Source of the DNA: CAZQQN01 sp964595485
Lineage (GTDB): Bacteria > Bacteroidota > Bacteroidia > CAILMK01 > CAYYUA01
Direction: 5' to 3'
DNA: 5,353 nt
Assembly: GCA_964595485.1 (NCBI GenBank)
Contig: CAZQQN010000073.1
Span: 1-5,353, forward strand
Shown here piece after piece: positions 5,298 through 5,353 of this stretch (position 1 is its first letter; each line of letters opens with the position of its first letter). Made by a program: the position numbers and the translations under genes. The notes beneath the pieces were generated by a model. That model was not told the origin of the DNA. It made no database searches and saw nothing but the letters and a program-made list of their open reading frames with translations.

Positions 5298-5353
5298 CTC
5301 CAAGGTTTTCTATTCCTTTAATCGTGGAGCGTGACCAAGATGAAACCTTGGAG
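5298..5353. repeat. Inverted repeat at window edge
   Basis: CTCCAAGGTTT (5298-5308) and AAACCTTGGAG (5343-5353) are perfect 11-bp inverted arms around a 34-base loop. The left arm is preceded by AAAC (5294-5297), so the palindrome may extend beyond the window. It lies directly after the truncation of the DUF5131 fragment. It could be a palindromic mobile repeat (REP-like), one end of an insertion, or a terminator. Only one copy of the pair is visible. Confidence 0.5.

Overview
The window looks like an accessory, gene-decay-rich stretch of a Bacteroidota chromosome, plausibly of the Saprospirales type (the rank below phylum is inference). Three signs support this: a secreted protein with a type IX secretion (T9SS) C-terminal sorting domain, a Bacteroidota-type promoter (TAnnTTTG box) ahead of two transcription units, and A/T-rich leaders without Shine-Dalgarno motifs. 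No rRNA, tRNA, CRISPR array or transposase gene was seen.

Layout. Bases 1-189 (+) hold the 3' end of a DUF5131 (phage Gp37/Gp68-like) gene broken by two single-base frameshifts. Bases 401-2302 (-) encode a 633-residue secreted protein with seven ~65-residue beta-propeller repeats, an Ig-like domain and a T9SS type A sorting domain. Its promoter lies at 2358-2391. Bases 2444-2697 (+) hold a second, heavily decayed DUF5131 3' end with five in-frame stops and a frameshift. Bases 2698-3018 contain no gene, only short degenerate repeats. Bases 3019-3701 (-) encode an intact UPF0175/DUF3368 (PIN) toxin-antitoxin-like pair. Bases 3851-5145 (-) hold a second two-gene unit: a DUF6978-like gene with an in-frame TAA at codon 27, then an intact DUF1828-DUF1829 gene. 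Bases 5213-5281 (+) carry a third DUF5131 relic, only the N-terminal codons, followed by an inverted repeat that runs to the window edge.

How it fits together. Both minus-strand pairs use the same TAATG one-base stop/start overlap, which suggests translational coupling and that each is a two-component unit. The three DUF5131 relics are all on the plus strand and flank the other genes. Four intergenic patches share a degenerate GTWGAAATA motif, all in the same orientation, and two of them directly follow the DUF5131 3' ends. I infer repeated duplication and decay around a DUF5131 locus, with small conflict-type modules settled between the relics. The most interesting items are the DUF6978/DUF1828 unit with its nonsense codon, and the three relics with their shared repeat patches.
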